From Zhengitettix transpicula (Eukaryota; Arthropoda; Insecta; Orthoptera; Tetrigidae), in assembly GCA_037074705.1 (NCBI GenBank), contig CM073590.1, positions 118,101,600 through 118,165,599 of the forward strand: a DNA stretch of 64,000 nucleotides. Reading direction: 5' to 3'. Made by a program: the position numbers and the translations under genes. The first letter of the stretch is position 1; every line of letters starts with the position of its first letter. Shown piece after piece: positions 25,127 through 36,450 of the stretch. Below the pieces are notes generated by a model. It was not told where the DNA came from, did no database searches, and worked only from the letters and a program-made list of their open reading frames with translations.

Positions 25127-28100
25127 ATGACTACAGTCTCAAAAAAAGATTTGCTTTTAACATTTATCGACGAATACCGGGCCCTTCCCGAGCTTTGGGA
25201 TACCGCATGCATATCTTATTCCAACCGTGTTAAAAAAGCTGAAGCCTACGATGTTTTGATTGAAAAACTGAAACCTCTAGAGCCTGATGCAACACGTGAT
25301 AGTGTAGTGAAGAAAATAAATAACCTAAGATCCGTTTTTCGCAAGGAGTTGAAGAAAGTAAATGAATCAAAGAAATCGGGAGCTTCAGGTAATGATGTGT
25401 ACGTTCCGAGTTTGTGGTATTTCGGGGAACTGATGTTTTTGGTGGACCAGGAAACGCCTGATGTCAGTGATGCAACCAGCAATGAACTGGGGAATAAGAA
25501 CAATGAAATATCGGTAAGTAAACGAGCAAAAATAATTTTTATTATTGTTAGGCTAAATATTGTTGTAGTATAATAATATATTTTTGTTTATCTCAAATTC
25601 GTAAATAAACTCTGTTTTCGTCTTCTCTACTTTTCCTTCATCATTTAAGAAACTACAGAAAGTGTCGGTTCCTTTGGCTGATTTAGAGGAAGATGAATTG
25701 AATGAATTTTTTTCCCCAGAATTTTAGTTTCCGGGTTTACAGTAATTCAGAAATCCATTGATCTATCGCCAACTAAGGTCAATGCCATAGTTCTAGCGTG
25801 TTGTTATTTGCATAATTTTTTAAGAAGACATTCCAGGAGTTGTCGTTTCTCATACCAATCAGATTTTCACTATTTGAGGATGTTCGGCACTACGTCGAGT
25901 GAATTGTTATACCAAAGAAGCGATTGATTGTTGATATAACTCCTGGAATGCCTTCTTAAAAAATTGTGCAAATATCAACACGCTAGAACTATGGCATTGA
26001 CCTTAGTTGGCAATAGATCGAAGAGTTTCTGAATTGCTGTAAACCTGGAAATTAAAATTTCAAAATTCCCACAATTCTTCTTCCTCTAGAAAAGCTACAA
26101 TTAAAATTGTTAACTTGTAACTGGAATGCCTCGTCCCCAATAAAGACATATGGAGCGGTTATCTACTTCCTGTAAGATGCTCGGTAAGCGGAAATTATTC
26201 AGTTCTTTTCGGAGGCTGTAGTAGAAAGTCGTGTTTTTTAATGATGCCTCCATCAGAAATTCTTACGTTTATTTCAACATCAGCCAACAAAACGTAGTAG
26301 TTTCTATCCACTATTTCCATCAATACCCCGCTAAATGTTTCTTTATACTTGAAGTAACGAGACCCGTAATTGGCTGGTGTCTTTTTCTGCATGCGTTTCG
26401 ACTCCACCGAAACAGAGCGGAAATATCCATTTTTCTTATAAATCTTTTAGTTACTTGTTTTCACTCTTCTTCAATTTGAGGAAGTCAAAATCAAAAATTA
26501 AAATAACTTTAATTATTTTATTTAATAACTAGCTGGGTGCCCGGCGTTGCCCGAGATGTCATTTATCTATAACCATCCATAAGACTCCAATTTTGGTTAC
26601 TTTTGCGCTAGTTTTATGTAAAGCTCCTCGAACCCTATCCCTAAATGTGCTCACCGCCAATGCCGAAGAAGGATGAAGTCATTGACTAAATATATCGGCC
26701 GTTTTTACATGTTAGAAGATGACCACCCCCACAAATTTGCGATAATGAAAAAGAATGTATTCCACTCAAAAATCGGCCGATTACATTGTCTGAAAATTTA
26801 TTCCCCCGCCCAACACCTCCCAAACCCGTCGCGTTAGCCAGGTTGTCACAATTAGATTCAGCGACATTCATAGTCTCAGAATTGATTCGAATCTCGGTTG
26901 TTTTTGCTAGATTTTATTTAACGTACCTCTACGCCACCCCTAAGCTTGCTCCCCTCACAGGGGTTAAATTATACACAAACAACATCGGTATAAATACTTT
27001 CAAAGTAATTAACCCCAGGAAATAATTATCGCAAATCTCGACCGTTTAACATGTTTGAAATTTTTCACCCCCGACCACTCCCGCTTCGGGGACTTAAACG
27101 GTCAAGTTTAATGTCATAATTAAACTCAGTGACTATCCTGATAGTTTCTGGTTTCTTTTTATGTAATGCTACTTCACGCCAACCCTTAAGGGTGCACCCT
27201 TCCGAGTCCAAAAGGGGTTGAAATTATACACAGAGAACATGTAGGGAAATTTTATTAATCTAATTCATCCCGAAATATATTTAATTGACGAAAAAACAGC
27301 CGGCCAACTCATCCCAACCCAGCCGATACCCGCGCGTTGTCCAGATTGTCATAAATAAATTCAGCAACATCCATTACCTTCGATTTGACTCGAATCACGG
27401 TTGTTTTCCCGTTATTTTCAAGGAAATTAATTAAACTCAGTGACAATCCCGATAGTTTCTGGTTTCTTTTTATGTAATGCTACTTCACGCCCACCCTTAA
27501 GGGTGCACCCTTATGAGTCCGAAAGGGGTTGAAATTATACACAGAGAACATGTAGGGAAATTTTATTAATCTAATTCATCCCGAATTATATTTAATTGAC
27601 GCAAAAAACAGCCGATCAACTCATCCCAACCCAGCCGATACCCGCGCGTTGTCCAGATTGTCATAAATAAATTCAGCAACATCCATTACCTTCGATTTGA
27701 CTCGAATCTCGGTTGTTTTCCCGTTATTTTCAAGGAAATTGATTAAACTCAGTGACAATCCCGATAGTTTCTGGTTTCTTTTTGTGTAATGCTACTTCAC
27801 GCCCGCCCTTAAGGGTGCACCGTTATGAGTCCGAAAGGGGTTGAAATTATTCACAGAGAACATGTAGGGAAATTTTATTAATCTAATTCATCCCGAAATA
27901 TTTAATCGACGCAAAAAACAGCCGGTAACTCATCCCAACCCAGCCGATACCCGCGCGTTGTCCAGATTGTCATAAATAAATTCAGGGACATCCATGACCT
28001 TCGATTTTACTCGAATCTCGGTTGTTTTCCCGTTATTTTCAAGGAAATCCCCTCCAGCCCCACCCCTATCATGCCTACAAACAACATCGGTAGAAATACT

Positions 28101-31100
28101 ATCAACGTCAATGGTCCCGGCATTTATTTATTCCACGCTAATATCGATGATTTAACATGTTAGAAAATTTCCATCCCATCCACTCCCGCCCCTTGGGGCT
28201 AAATGGCCAATTTGATGCTATAATTGAACTGGATGACATCCATAACCTTGGATTTGACTCCAAACTCGGTTGTATTGCAGCGTTCCTCCACCCAACACCT
28301 AAAAGTGCTCTACTGATAATCCCGACCCGCTTCTGGGGGTGGTAGACGCGTCTCACCCCAACAGTCGGTAGAAACACTATTAATATATGTGACCCCTAAA
28401 AATATTTATCCGACTGAAATATCGACTGCTTTAGCAAGTTTAAATATTTCCACCCCCGCTTCTGGGGGTGGTAGACGCGTCTCACCCCGACAGTGTTTGT
28501 TTCCTGGTCGCAAAGAACACGTGAACGAAATTTGGTGAAATTTTCTCCAGCGGTGTAGATTTGTATAACGAACATACAAATATGCAAACATACAAATATA
28601 CAAACATTTAAATATACAAACATACAAACATACATACACTCATTTTTATTTATAAGATTAAGTGTAATAATTATTTATATTAAGCCCTTTCGTTCTGGTA
28701 GAAAAGGTATTATTAATGGATTGATTTATATGGTTTAGGATTTTGAGAACAATTGTTCTAATAATGTAGATTACGTGGATAATATTTTCATTGAAGATGT
28801 AGTAAAGTAAATTATAAACTACGTTAGCATGTAGAGTTTTTGTTACATGTATTTGTCCGTGATTATTTGTTGCTTTATTTCTTCTCAATAATACAACTTC
28901 AATTACGGAATAAATGTAAAATTATGTTTATAACAATTTATAATATAAAAACTTTTTAAAAGAGTATAAAAAGCAATGGTTCTGAAACACTTTTATTTTT
29001 TATTAAACGTCGTTATCAATGGAAAGAACATCGGTTAAAATAGTATGAACAACACCACCCCTAAATCTGCTAATTTCCCGTGGTGGAAAGGGTTTACTCA
29101 TATCACATCGGTAGAAACACTATCAATCTAGTTTACCCATAAACTCATAACATTTTGGCAGTTTTAGAATGATAGACAATTCTCACCCCCAGCCCTAAGC
29201 AAGCTCACCACTAATGTCTAAAGGGATTTATATTTTCAACAACATCCGTTGAAATAGTATTCACGTAATTCTCCCTAAGAACGCGCAAGAACTGACTATT
29301 TATCTTCCCTTCCAACCCCCACCCTTTCGGGTTAAATGAGCAATTAAAAATATTTATCCGAAGTAAACTCACTGACATCCATAACCTTCGATTTGACTCC
29401 AAACTCGGTTGTATTCGCGTTATTTTTCTGTAAAGCAACTCCACCCCAAACCCTAAGGGTGCCCTTTTCCCAGGGCGTAGGAGATGAATATTATATTCAG
29501 ATAACATCGGTAGAAACACAATCAATATCTTTGACCCCGAAAATATTTATCCAAATCTAATACCTGCTGTTTTAGCATGTTTAAGTATTTCAACCCCCGT
29601 CCACCCCCGCTTCTGGGGTTGGTAGACGCGTCTCACCTTGACAGTGTTGTTTTCCTGGTCGCAAAGAACCCGTGTACGAAATTCGGTGAAATTTTCTCCA
29701 GCGGTGTAGATTTGTACTCTCCACCCCAAACGCTAGGGGTGCTCTTTCCCCAGGGTGTAGAGGTTGAAAATTATATTCAGATATCATCAGTGGAAAGACT
29801 ATAAATATCTTTGACCCCTAAAAATATTTATCCGACTGAAATATCGACTGCTTTAGCATGTTCAAATATTTCCACCCCCGTCCACCCCCGCTTCAGAGGG
29901 TGGTAGGCGCGTCTCACCCCGATAGTGTTGTTTTCCTGGTCGCAAAGAACACGTGTACGAAATTTGGTGAAATTTGATCCACCGGTATAGACTTGTATTC
30001 TCCACCCCAAACCCTAAGGGTGCCCTTTTCCCAGGGAGTAGGGGATGAAAATTATATTCTGAAAACATTGGTAGAAACACCATAAATATCTTGAACCCTT
30101 AAAAATTATTATCCGACTAAAATATCGGCTGTTTTAGCATGTTCAAATATTTCCACCCCCGTCCACCCCCGCTTCTGGAGGTGGTAGGCGCGTCTCACCC
30201 CGACAGTGTTGTTTTCCTGGTCGCAAAGAACCAGTGTACGAAATTTGGTGAAATTTGCTCCAGCGGTGTAGATTTGTACTCTCCACCCCAAACGCTAGGG
30301 GTGCTCTTTCCCCAGGGTGTAGAGGTTGAAAATTATATTCAGATATCATCAGTGGAAAGACTATAAATATCTTTGACCCCTAAAAATATTTATCCGACTG
30401 AAATATCGACTGTTTTAGCATGTTCAAATATTTCCACCCCCGCTTCAGGGGGTGGTAGGCGCGTCTCACCCCGATAGAGTTGTTTTCCTGGTCGCAAAAA
30501 ACACGTGTACGAAATTTGGTGAAATTTGATCCACCGGTATAGATTTGTATTCTCCACCCCAAACGCTAAGGGTGCCCTTTCCCCAGGGTGTAGGGGATGA
30601 AAATTATATTCAGAAAACATCGGTAGAAACACCATAAATATCTTGGACCCCTAAAAAATATTATCCGACTAAAATATCGGCTGTTTTAGCATGTTTAAAT
30701 ATTTCAACCCCCGTGCACCCCCGCTTCTGGGGGTGGTAGACATGTCTCACCCCGACAGTGTTTGTTTCCTGGTCGTAAAGAACACGTGTACGAAATTTGG
30801 TGAAATTTGCTCTACCGGTGTAGATTTGTATGACGAACATACAAATATACAAACAAACATACAAACATACATACACTCTTTTTTATTTATAAGATTTAGG
30901 GTGAAAAATATTTAGGTCTTTGTTATAGGTTGCCCCATCTTCTCCATCAACTACTTCCAGACCTACAGCCAATTTGTTTTCACAACCTAGCAGAAAGAGA
31001 AAGTCAGTCCCTTCATCACATGATCGCCTTACAGATGCCACACATGATTTAGAAGCTGAAGATGATGAGTTTTTGACATTGGCAAAGGGTTACACTGTAA

Positions 31101-32894
31101 AATTAAGAAAATTAACCCAGGAACAGCTAATGTTTTCTGATAAAGTGATCAATGAAATATTGCTTGATGGTCAAATGGGCCTTTTAACAAGATGCAGCTA
31201 TGTGATTCACCCATCAGGGACTTTATCCACTGCATCGCCATCTCCAAGTTGGGATTCAAATTACAGGAAGATGGCTTTGAAGGTAAAAAGGAGTATGAAA
31301 ACTGAGGCTGGAACTAAGGAAGCGTACAAGCCAGAATGGTTTGCATACAAGAAATTGGCATCGTTCTTGCACAGTATCTACACACCAAGCAAACTGAAAA
31401 CATCTGATGAGGTATGCACTTATGAGTATTTTTAAAGTTTTTTTTGTCTTACTACTTCTTTTCATTAACAGTTTCACTTAGTTCTAGTTCTTAGTTCTCT
31501 CCTACAATGAAAAATCAACATGCATGAAAGAAAGTAGGATGTACAAGTAAACAAAATTCACTTAGACAATTAATTTATTGATAATTCCTGACACAAAAAT
31601 TACTTATGTATTAACAATACTTGTCTTGCCAAGGTAATTTGCCACTGGTGAAATACTCGGTGATGGAGTCACGAATGCCCCTTGCTTCTTCTGCTGGTTT
31701 TATACCTATTTTATTTACGGAATTCCACTTTCGACATTTCTAAAAAATCCAGGATTTGTTTTACTGTCTACTCCAGTGTCAAACATACCTGTAGAAGTAT
31801 AAAAAATTTTCTTCTCCTCATGAAAAAGGACTCATGTTAAGGTAACACTGCTCACTTTCTTCGTCTCTAAAACCATTGTTTTTCTGAAAACTCGGAAAAT
31901 GGATGCCATTATACCAGAAATGTTTTCCAACAACCATCCATGCATGAAACAACCCGAAATGTCTTTGTGCACTTCCTTTCTTATAGACACCAGGATATGG
32001 CTTCATCATGTGATGACTCAAGGCAAAAGCTGTGTCACCCTCTTAGACATTTGGTAATATATATATATTAATAAAGGCAGCTTCCTGTCAGGTGGTAGAT
32101 GACCCTTCTGTAGTTTAGCAAAGAGACATGAATTGTTGAAAACATCTCCATCACTTATATGACCTTGGCATTCACATTCCACAAATGCAAAATGATAGTG
32201 GGCATCTACTTGAGCTAGAAGTAACACACTAAAAGGTCCCTTTGTAGTTAAAAAAATCTGTACATTTATTGGGCACTATGTTATTACATGTTTGATATGA
32301 ATTGCGCCCAAATAGTTAGGAATGTTCCAACATTTTTGTATTGTTGTTGTGCTATGTTCAACCACTCATTTTCATTTTTAGGCAACTGAAAACAACAACA
32401 GGCTTATCGTTCTATGTGTGTATTATGTAGGTGTTTAAATCTAGTGTCTTTTTAAGTGAACATATAAAATTGGCACATGGTTTCAACAAGGCTGACTATA
32501 TATTATGCTTTGTTTTCAGGGGCCAGAAAATGAACAGGATGGTCCATCAACTAATGAAAATGCAACATCTAATATAGTAAAATCTTCTGAAATAAACACT
32601 GCATGCTATGATGAAGAAAGTCATGACATAGAAGCAGCTGTAATTGATGACTGTGGATCTCCAACAGTCAGGAAAAGGATAGCTGAACAGACAGCAAACA
32701 TTGAGAAGTGTATGGACGAGGCTTATACATTTTTGAAACAAGTTGCTAGCACACCTAAAGCAGCAAAAGATGAAAGTTCTTTATTTTGTGATCTACTGTG
32801 TTTGAAATTGAAAGCGCTAGATGATGACTTTCGTGAAATAGCGATGCACGAAATCAATAACTTGATGTTTAATTTAAGAAAAAAACATGATTAA
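25127..32894 (+). CDS. MADF-BESS domain protein, three exons
   Basis: Exons are 25127-25513, 30929-31411 and 32520-32894, all joined in phase 0 at GT-AG borders, giving 414 residues. Exon 1 encodes a MADF domain (about 5-110): LLLTFIDEYRALPELWD, a basic helix INNLRSVFRKELKKV and the closing motif VYVPSLWYFGELMFL. MADF is a Myb/SANT-like DNA-binding fold. Exon 2 carries a BESS-type dimerisation region (DDEFLTLAKGY..KLRKLTQEQ..KVINEILL). It then has a second MADF-like C-terminal half (YRKMALKVKRS..AYKPEWFAYKKLASFL). Exon 3 ends with another BESS-like helix pair (DESSLFCDLLCLKLKALDDD..HEINNLMFNLRK). MADF-BESS proteins are nuclear transcription regulators. An in-frame ATG lies upstream at 25079, but 25127 begins the domain. 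A poly(A) signal lies at 33380-33385. Both introns hold decayed Harbinger transposase. The frame is intact, so it may be expressed. I give no ortholog name. Confidence 0.85.
25690..25860 (+). pseudogene. PIF/Harbinger transposase, C-terminal fragment (intron 1)
   Basis: The plus strand reads VIQKSIDLSPTKVNAIVLAC followed by CYLHNFLRRHS. This matches the conserved tail of Harbinger transposases (xxVxxIVxACCxLHNFLR). It forms the left arm of an inverted repeat with 25935-26090. Confidence 0.75.
25930..26420 (-). pseudogene. PIF/Harbinger transposase, DDE-domain fragment with frameshifts (intron 1)
   Basis: Read on the minus strand from 26407: PANYGSRYFKYKETFSGVLM, then EIVDRNYYVLLADV and RISDGG, the DDE_Tnp_4 block. 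After frame breaks come APYVFIGDEAFQLQVN (about 26160-26110) and a second copy of the VNAIVLAC..LHNFLRRHS tail (about 26010-25945). Stops and frameshifts make it non-functional. It lies inside intron 1 of the MADF-BESS gene, on the opposite strand. Confidence 0.8.
26528..28657. repeat. Tandem-repeat-rich element, left part, opening ACTAGCTGGGTGCCCGGCG
   Basis: The block opens with the motif CTAGCTGGGTGCCCGGCGTTG, familiar at the edge of interspersed repeats in many arthropod genomes. It continues as diverged monomers of about 280-310 bp, each with ACATCCATxACCTTCGATTT and TTTTAACATGTTAGAAAAT-like words. It ends in an (ACAAACAT)n-like run and TTTTTATTTATAAGATT (to 28657). The right part at 30664-30899 ends the same way. 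There is no coding capacity; the family is not named here. Confidence 0.65.
27119..28053. repeat. Three tandem copies of a 311-bp unit
   Basis: Copies start at 27119, 27430 and 27742, each at ATTAAACTCAGTGAC. Copies 1 and 2 measure 311 and 312 bp; the third is about 308 bp and runs out near 28053. The copies are highly similar, so the expansion is recent compared with the flanking diverged monomers. Confidence 0.9.
28658..29210. other. Spacer within the repeat block
   Basis: About 370 bp of AT-rich unique-looking sequence, then a return to diverged monomers near 29030. A 76-codon minus-strand frame (28658-28888) is not recognised. Confidence 0.35.
29550..30899. repeat. 281-bp tandem array with alternating A/B monomers
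   Basis: Monomers begin at TCCGACT or its variant at 29550, 29831, 30112, 30393 and 30664, spaced 281, 281, 281 and 271 bp. Units 29550 and 30112 share one variant (CTCCAGCGGTGTAGATTTGT, GTGTAGAGGTTGAAAATT). Units 29831 and 30393 share another (GATCCACCGGTATAGA, TAGGGGATGAAAATT). The period of best identity is therefore 562 bp. The last unit ends in (ACAAACAT)n and TTTATTTATAAGATTTAG. Confidence 0.85.
31612..32260 (-). pseudogene. PIF/Harbinger transposase remnant (intron 2)
   Basis: The minus strand reads LLLAQVDAHYHFAFVECECQ, then GHISDGDVFNNSCLFAKLQK, the DDE_Tnp_4 block. A degraded GDTAFALSHHMMKPYPG and LFHAWMVVGKHFWYNGIHFP follow (family GDEAFPLKxxLMRPYPG and RLSRARRVVENAFGILAxRF). It closes with EEARGIRDSITEYFTSGKLP then WQ, the usual Harbinger C-terminus. 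Stops near 32040 and elsewhere show decay. It sits on the strand opposite to the host gene. Confidence 0.85.
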
Positions 32895-33689
32895 ATATCC
32901 CTTCTGGTCATATAATCACAACTATCAACAACCTGTATATTTTGCAAATATTGTTCCACATGGTAGGAGTGTGAATCCAGTTGAATCATCAGTTGATGGG
33001 TCTGAACAATATTTTTTGGTTGTCTAATTCAGAAAAAAAGTACTTGTTTACCTGATTTGGCCAAGAAATCCAATCTTTTTTTTTATAATTTACAGCTTGA
33101 GTCACATTTATTAAAAACAAGGCCAATATTATTTACATTATTGAATTAGCTACAGTTGATGTTGAAATTTAATTTTTTACATGTTGTTGCCAGTAGTGAA
33201 AACAAAAGTTTCAATTCAAAAGATCTGGGGAAACGTTTCTGTGGCTTAAAACCATGAAATATTGTACCTGGTTTGAGTTTTTAACTAATAACTAAAGCAA
33301 GAAACCAACTATTAAAAACAATGTCCAGTAATAATTTGTAGAGCATATAATTCAGCATCAAATGGTATACTTAATTATGAATAAAATTATGGATATAGTG
33401 TTTGTTAAATGTAGGATATTCTTTCTACTTTCTGAAAAATGCAGTTTATCGCATTTCTAATTCTTATATCTCCGAAATAGTTTGTATACACTAATTTGTC
33501 TTTAAAGAAATATAGAGAATTAATTTAATTCTCTTTCCAACACACTATTTGGTTATAAGAATCCACTGAGAATGGTGTGGTGAATACACCCATTTTTGTG
33601 AATTTAACTTAGAAAAGAGAGGATTTAGCATATGAAGTAATATTAAGAGAAGTAAAACAAAGTCTTGTGGATATTGAGTATTAAATTAT
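32895..33689. other. 3' region of the MADF-BESS gene and spacer
   Basis: Likely 3' UTR with AATAAA at 33380-33385, then AT-rich spacer. No other gene recognised. Confidence 0.5.
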
Positions 33690-34424
33690 ATATACAGTCA
33701 GATCTCATTGGGACAATTACAGGAGTATATAGATCACCTAGCAATGGAACATTTCTTTATAGATGAACTTTCTGTCATTATGGAGAATTCATTTGTTCTC
33801 AGTCAATTTCACAATTTGTGGATATTTGAATATAAATTGATTAAAGGGTGGTGATAATTATGCAAATAGATTTAAATCATGTTTGAATATTGGTTTGAAT
33901 CAGATGCAACAAGGATAACTCAAGATAGTAGGACACTAGACTTAGTAATCACAGATAAAGTGAATTTGAAATTATTATATTATCAAGATTCAAAGAGTTT
34001 TAAATAATACGTTAAACAAAGAGACCAAGTTTTTAATGAAGGGAAAATTAGATTATGGTAAACGGAAGTAATTAGTGAATAATACATTTGAAAACTGAGA
34101 AAATGATGTTATTGATAAGGAGTAAGAGGTGATAAAAAGAAAACATTGAATGAAGGACACAGGAGTCAAGAAATCAGGAAATAGATGGTAAAGTCAAGAT
34201 CCTGCCCATGGTTTTCAGAAAAATAAAGCAATATGAAGCAAAGAGATGTTGACTACAGTCAGTTTCCAATACTGAAGGAAGTGGGCAGAATACAAACAGT
34301 GGTAGTAGTACCTATTGAAAAGAAGGTACTACAAGAGGTACGGAATTAGGACCAATTATGACTTATTGAAAAATTTACAGAGTTGATTGTGTATGAAACA
34401 TAAATTGAATACATTAAATATTAA
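33690..34424 (+). pseudogene. LINE remnant, endonuclease-region fragment
   Basis: The frame fragments read TGVYRSPSNGTFL and, further on, FESDATRITQDSRTLDLVIT followed by DK. These are the apurinic-like endonuclease signature blocks of jockey/CR1-type LINEs (IYRSPS and TRITxxSSTLIDLVxT). Many stops. It is probably the 5' part of the element whose RT tail appears at 35480-36450, with the LTR-like unit inserted between them. Confidence 0.65.
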
Positions 34425-34950
34425 TGTAACGTCACATCGAAACTAGATCAAGGGTCCTCAATTAGTTCCCAAAATAGACGCCTGCAGCACCTTAAGTGAA
34501 CACCACCCCATGTCTAGCCTCACCACTCCAGCCCTTTGGAGGCCTATAAAAGGTGCTCCTCAATCCAAATCTGTGGTGTTCTCAGTTCAGCCTTCTAGGT
34601 CACTAGGACTTCTTGTTTCGCTTACACTCGGAACTACCTTCCCAAGACACATCTAGGGTGCTTGGTCGTCTAACCCTCTACCTCCCAGACGTATCTAGGG
34701 TGCTAGGTCGTCTGTCTTCCTAAAGGTCACATCTAGAGTGCTATGTCGGCTTCCTTCGAAACTCTTGTGTCTAGACTACGAGGCAGTGCAGATTCTTCCA
34801 TTGTTCCAGCTTCATTCTCATCTCCAAACACTCAACTTTACTTGTAAAATATATGAATTGTGTTTTTTCTGATGAATAAATCTGTTTTCAAACAGCAAAA
34901 TTCTAGTTTATCTCCTTAGTGGAGAACACGACCCGTACCTCCACGCTTCA
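34425..34950 (+). mobile_element. LTR-like unit with TATA box, poly(A) signal and three internal repeats
   Basis: About 526 bp starting TGTAACGTCACATCGAAACT and ending CCACGCTTCA. It contains TATAAAAGG near 34547 and AATAAA in GATGAATAAATC near 34875. Three near-repeats of the word ATCTAGGGTGCTAGGTCGTC lie near 34652, 34690 and 34731. It interrupts LINE debris. TG..CA ends and promoter/poly(A) order fit a solo LTR. I could not find a clean target duplication, so the borders are approximate. Confidence 0.5.
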
Positions 34951-35229
34951 TAACTAGTTATTAACTTATATCAGTTGGACATCATAGCATGGAAGCAGCT
35001 TTGCAATAGATTATAGAGGATTTGATGAGGGCAATTGGCAGAGGTGAAGGAGTAGTAGCACTCTTTTCTTGGAGTATAGAAGGACTTTTGTAACAATTAA
35101 TAGAGAACTGCTGTTATAAAAACTATTATGTATAACGTAAATGGTGCAGTTTATTAATGTATTGAGGACTACCTTAAAGAAGATTCCATAGGGTACAATT
35201 TAATAATTGTATATCAAAGGAAAAGGAGT

Positions 35230-36450
35230 GATGACCTCGAGCAAGCACACGGTATCGTGTATATTGATTTAGATTTCAAGGATCGTAATGCCAGGTTCCT
35301 CATTTTATTCAGTTTACTAAATTTATTTAGATCCAATTGCCATGTAGCCGTTTGCCCCACATAATTCATAAGAACTATGTATTATTATTTGATTATTTCC
35401 ATTTTTTATTTATTTAATTTTAACATTTTTGTCATTAAATTATTGTACTAGATTAATTAAATTTAAACCCACCCAATAAGTTCAAATATTACAGTAAAAT
35501 ATATATGTTTATGGATGACACATTAATATATTTCATATGGATGATTGAATATTAAACAACTATAGTGTGAAATATTTAAGCGTCAAAGTGGGAAAAAATG
35601 TATCGTTATAGGAAAACTGTGATTATTTGAAGAAACTGAAATGAGACAGCCTGCAGTACTTGCGAATACAAATTTAGAATGGGTTAGAAAGTACCAGTAT
35701 CTTGATGTAATTATTGACAATCGCTTAGGTTTAAAGGAATACGTTGAATCAGTAGTGGGGATGTGGAAGCGAGCCGACCCAAGCAAAAAATATTTAGGGC
35801 TACAAAATATCACTTTTTTTTAAAAAATTATGGTTTTAAATGCCTAAATAAGGGGGCGGCGAATTTGGCCTCCGCCCCGGGCGAATGAAACCCACGCTAC
35901 AACACACTGTTAAATATATATAAATGGTAAAATGCCCAAGGAAGTTAAGATACAGTGTAAATTAAGAAAGGTGGGAAGGATTTATTCTTCAAATTAGTTT
36001 TGATGCCACGCATATTAGATATTGGTCTACAGATCTTACAATGAGATATAGTAGTATTACAAAAAACTTAGAAAAAAACTAAGAGCGGTACTTCATAAAA
36101 GAAAAAATGTGTAAAATATGCTCCAAGAAATGGTATATTTATCCATGGAAAAAGAAATTAATAGATTAATTAATATATAATGTTAACATTTATATATAGG
36201 TTATAAAATAATTTGTTGCCTAAATATTTAAGTAAATTAGGAAAGAAAAATAGCGACATACATAAATATGCATGTAGACAAGCAGATAAGTTTCACGTGG
36301 TAAAATTGTTAAAGGAAAAAAAGACTATTTATTAAAAGGATAATCACGCATAATGCCTTGCTAAGGGAAATAAAACAATCAGAAAATATAAGTCAATTAA
36401 GAAATAGAGTAGAAATATAGTTCGAGAACATGAATTTTGTAGTGATGGGT
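35230..36450 (+). pseudogene. LINE remnant, reverse transcriptase tail
   Basis: YIDLDFKD-like sequence near 35265 may be RT motif A. FMDDTLIYF (near 35510) matches the catalytic DD box. The open frame 35641-35823 reads WVRKYQYLDVIIDNRL and KEYVESVVG, typical of the post-RT segment (KYLGVxIDxxLxWxxHV). Fragments such as YLSKLGKKNSDIHKYACRQA near 36230 look like the far C-terminal tail. Frame is lost throughout. A GC-rich scrap (GGGGGCGGCGAATTTGGCCT) near 35852 is foreign to the rest. Confidence 0.6.

Noticed and set aside
25514..25573. Reading exon 1 of the MADF gene through to the stop at 25573
   Set aside because: TCG/GTAAGT is a consensus donor, the sequence after it loses coding character, and exon 2 continues in the same phase.
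25650..25728. A small exon KVSVPLADLEEDELNEFF followed by a stop
   Set aside because: The stretch overlaps the left arm of the Harbinger inverted repeat, so it is more likely transposon sequence than an alternative last exon.
29211..30635. Several overlapping 60-104-codon frames in the tandem-repeat block, all similar to each other
   Set aside because: They are the same repeat monomer read several times and vary only as the repeat varies. No start or splice context.
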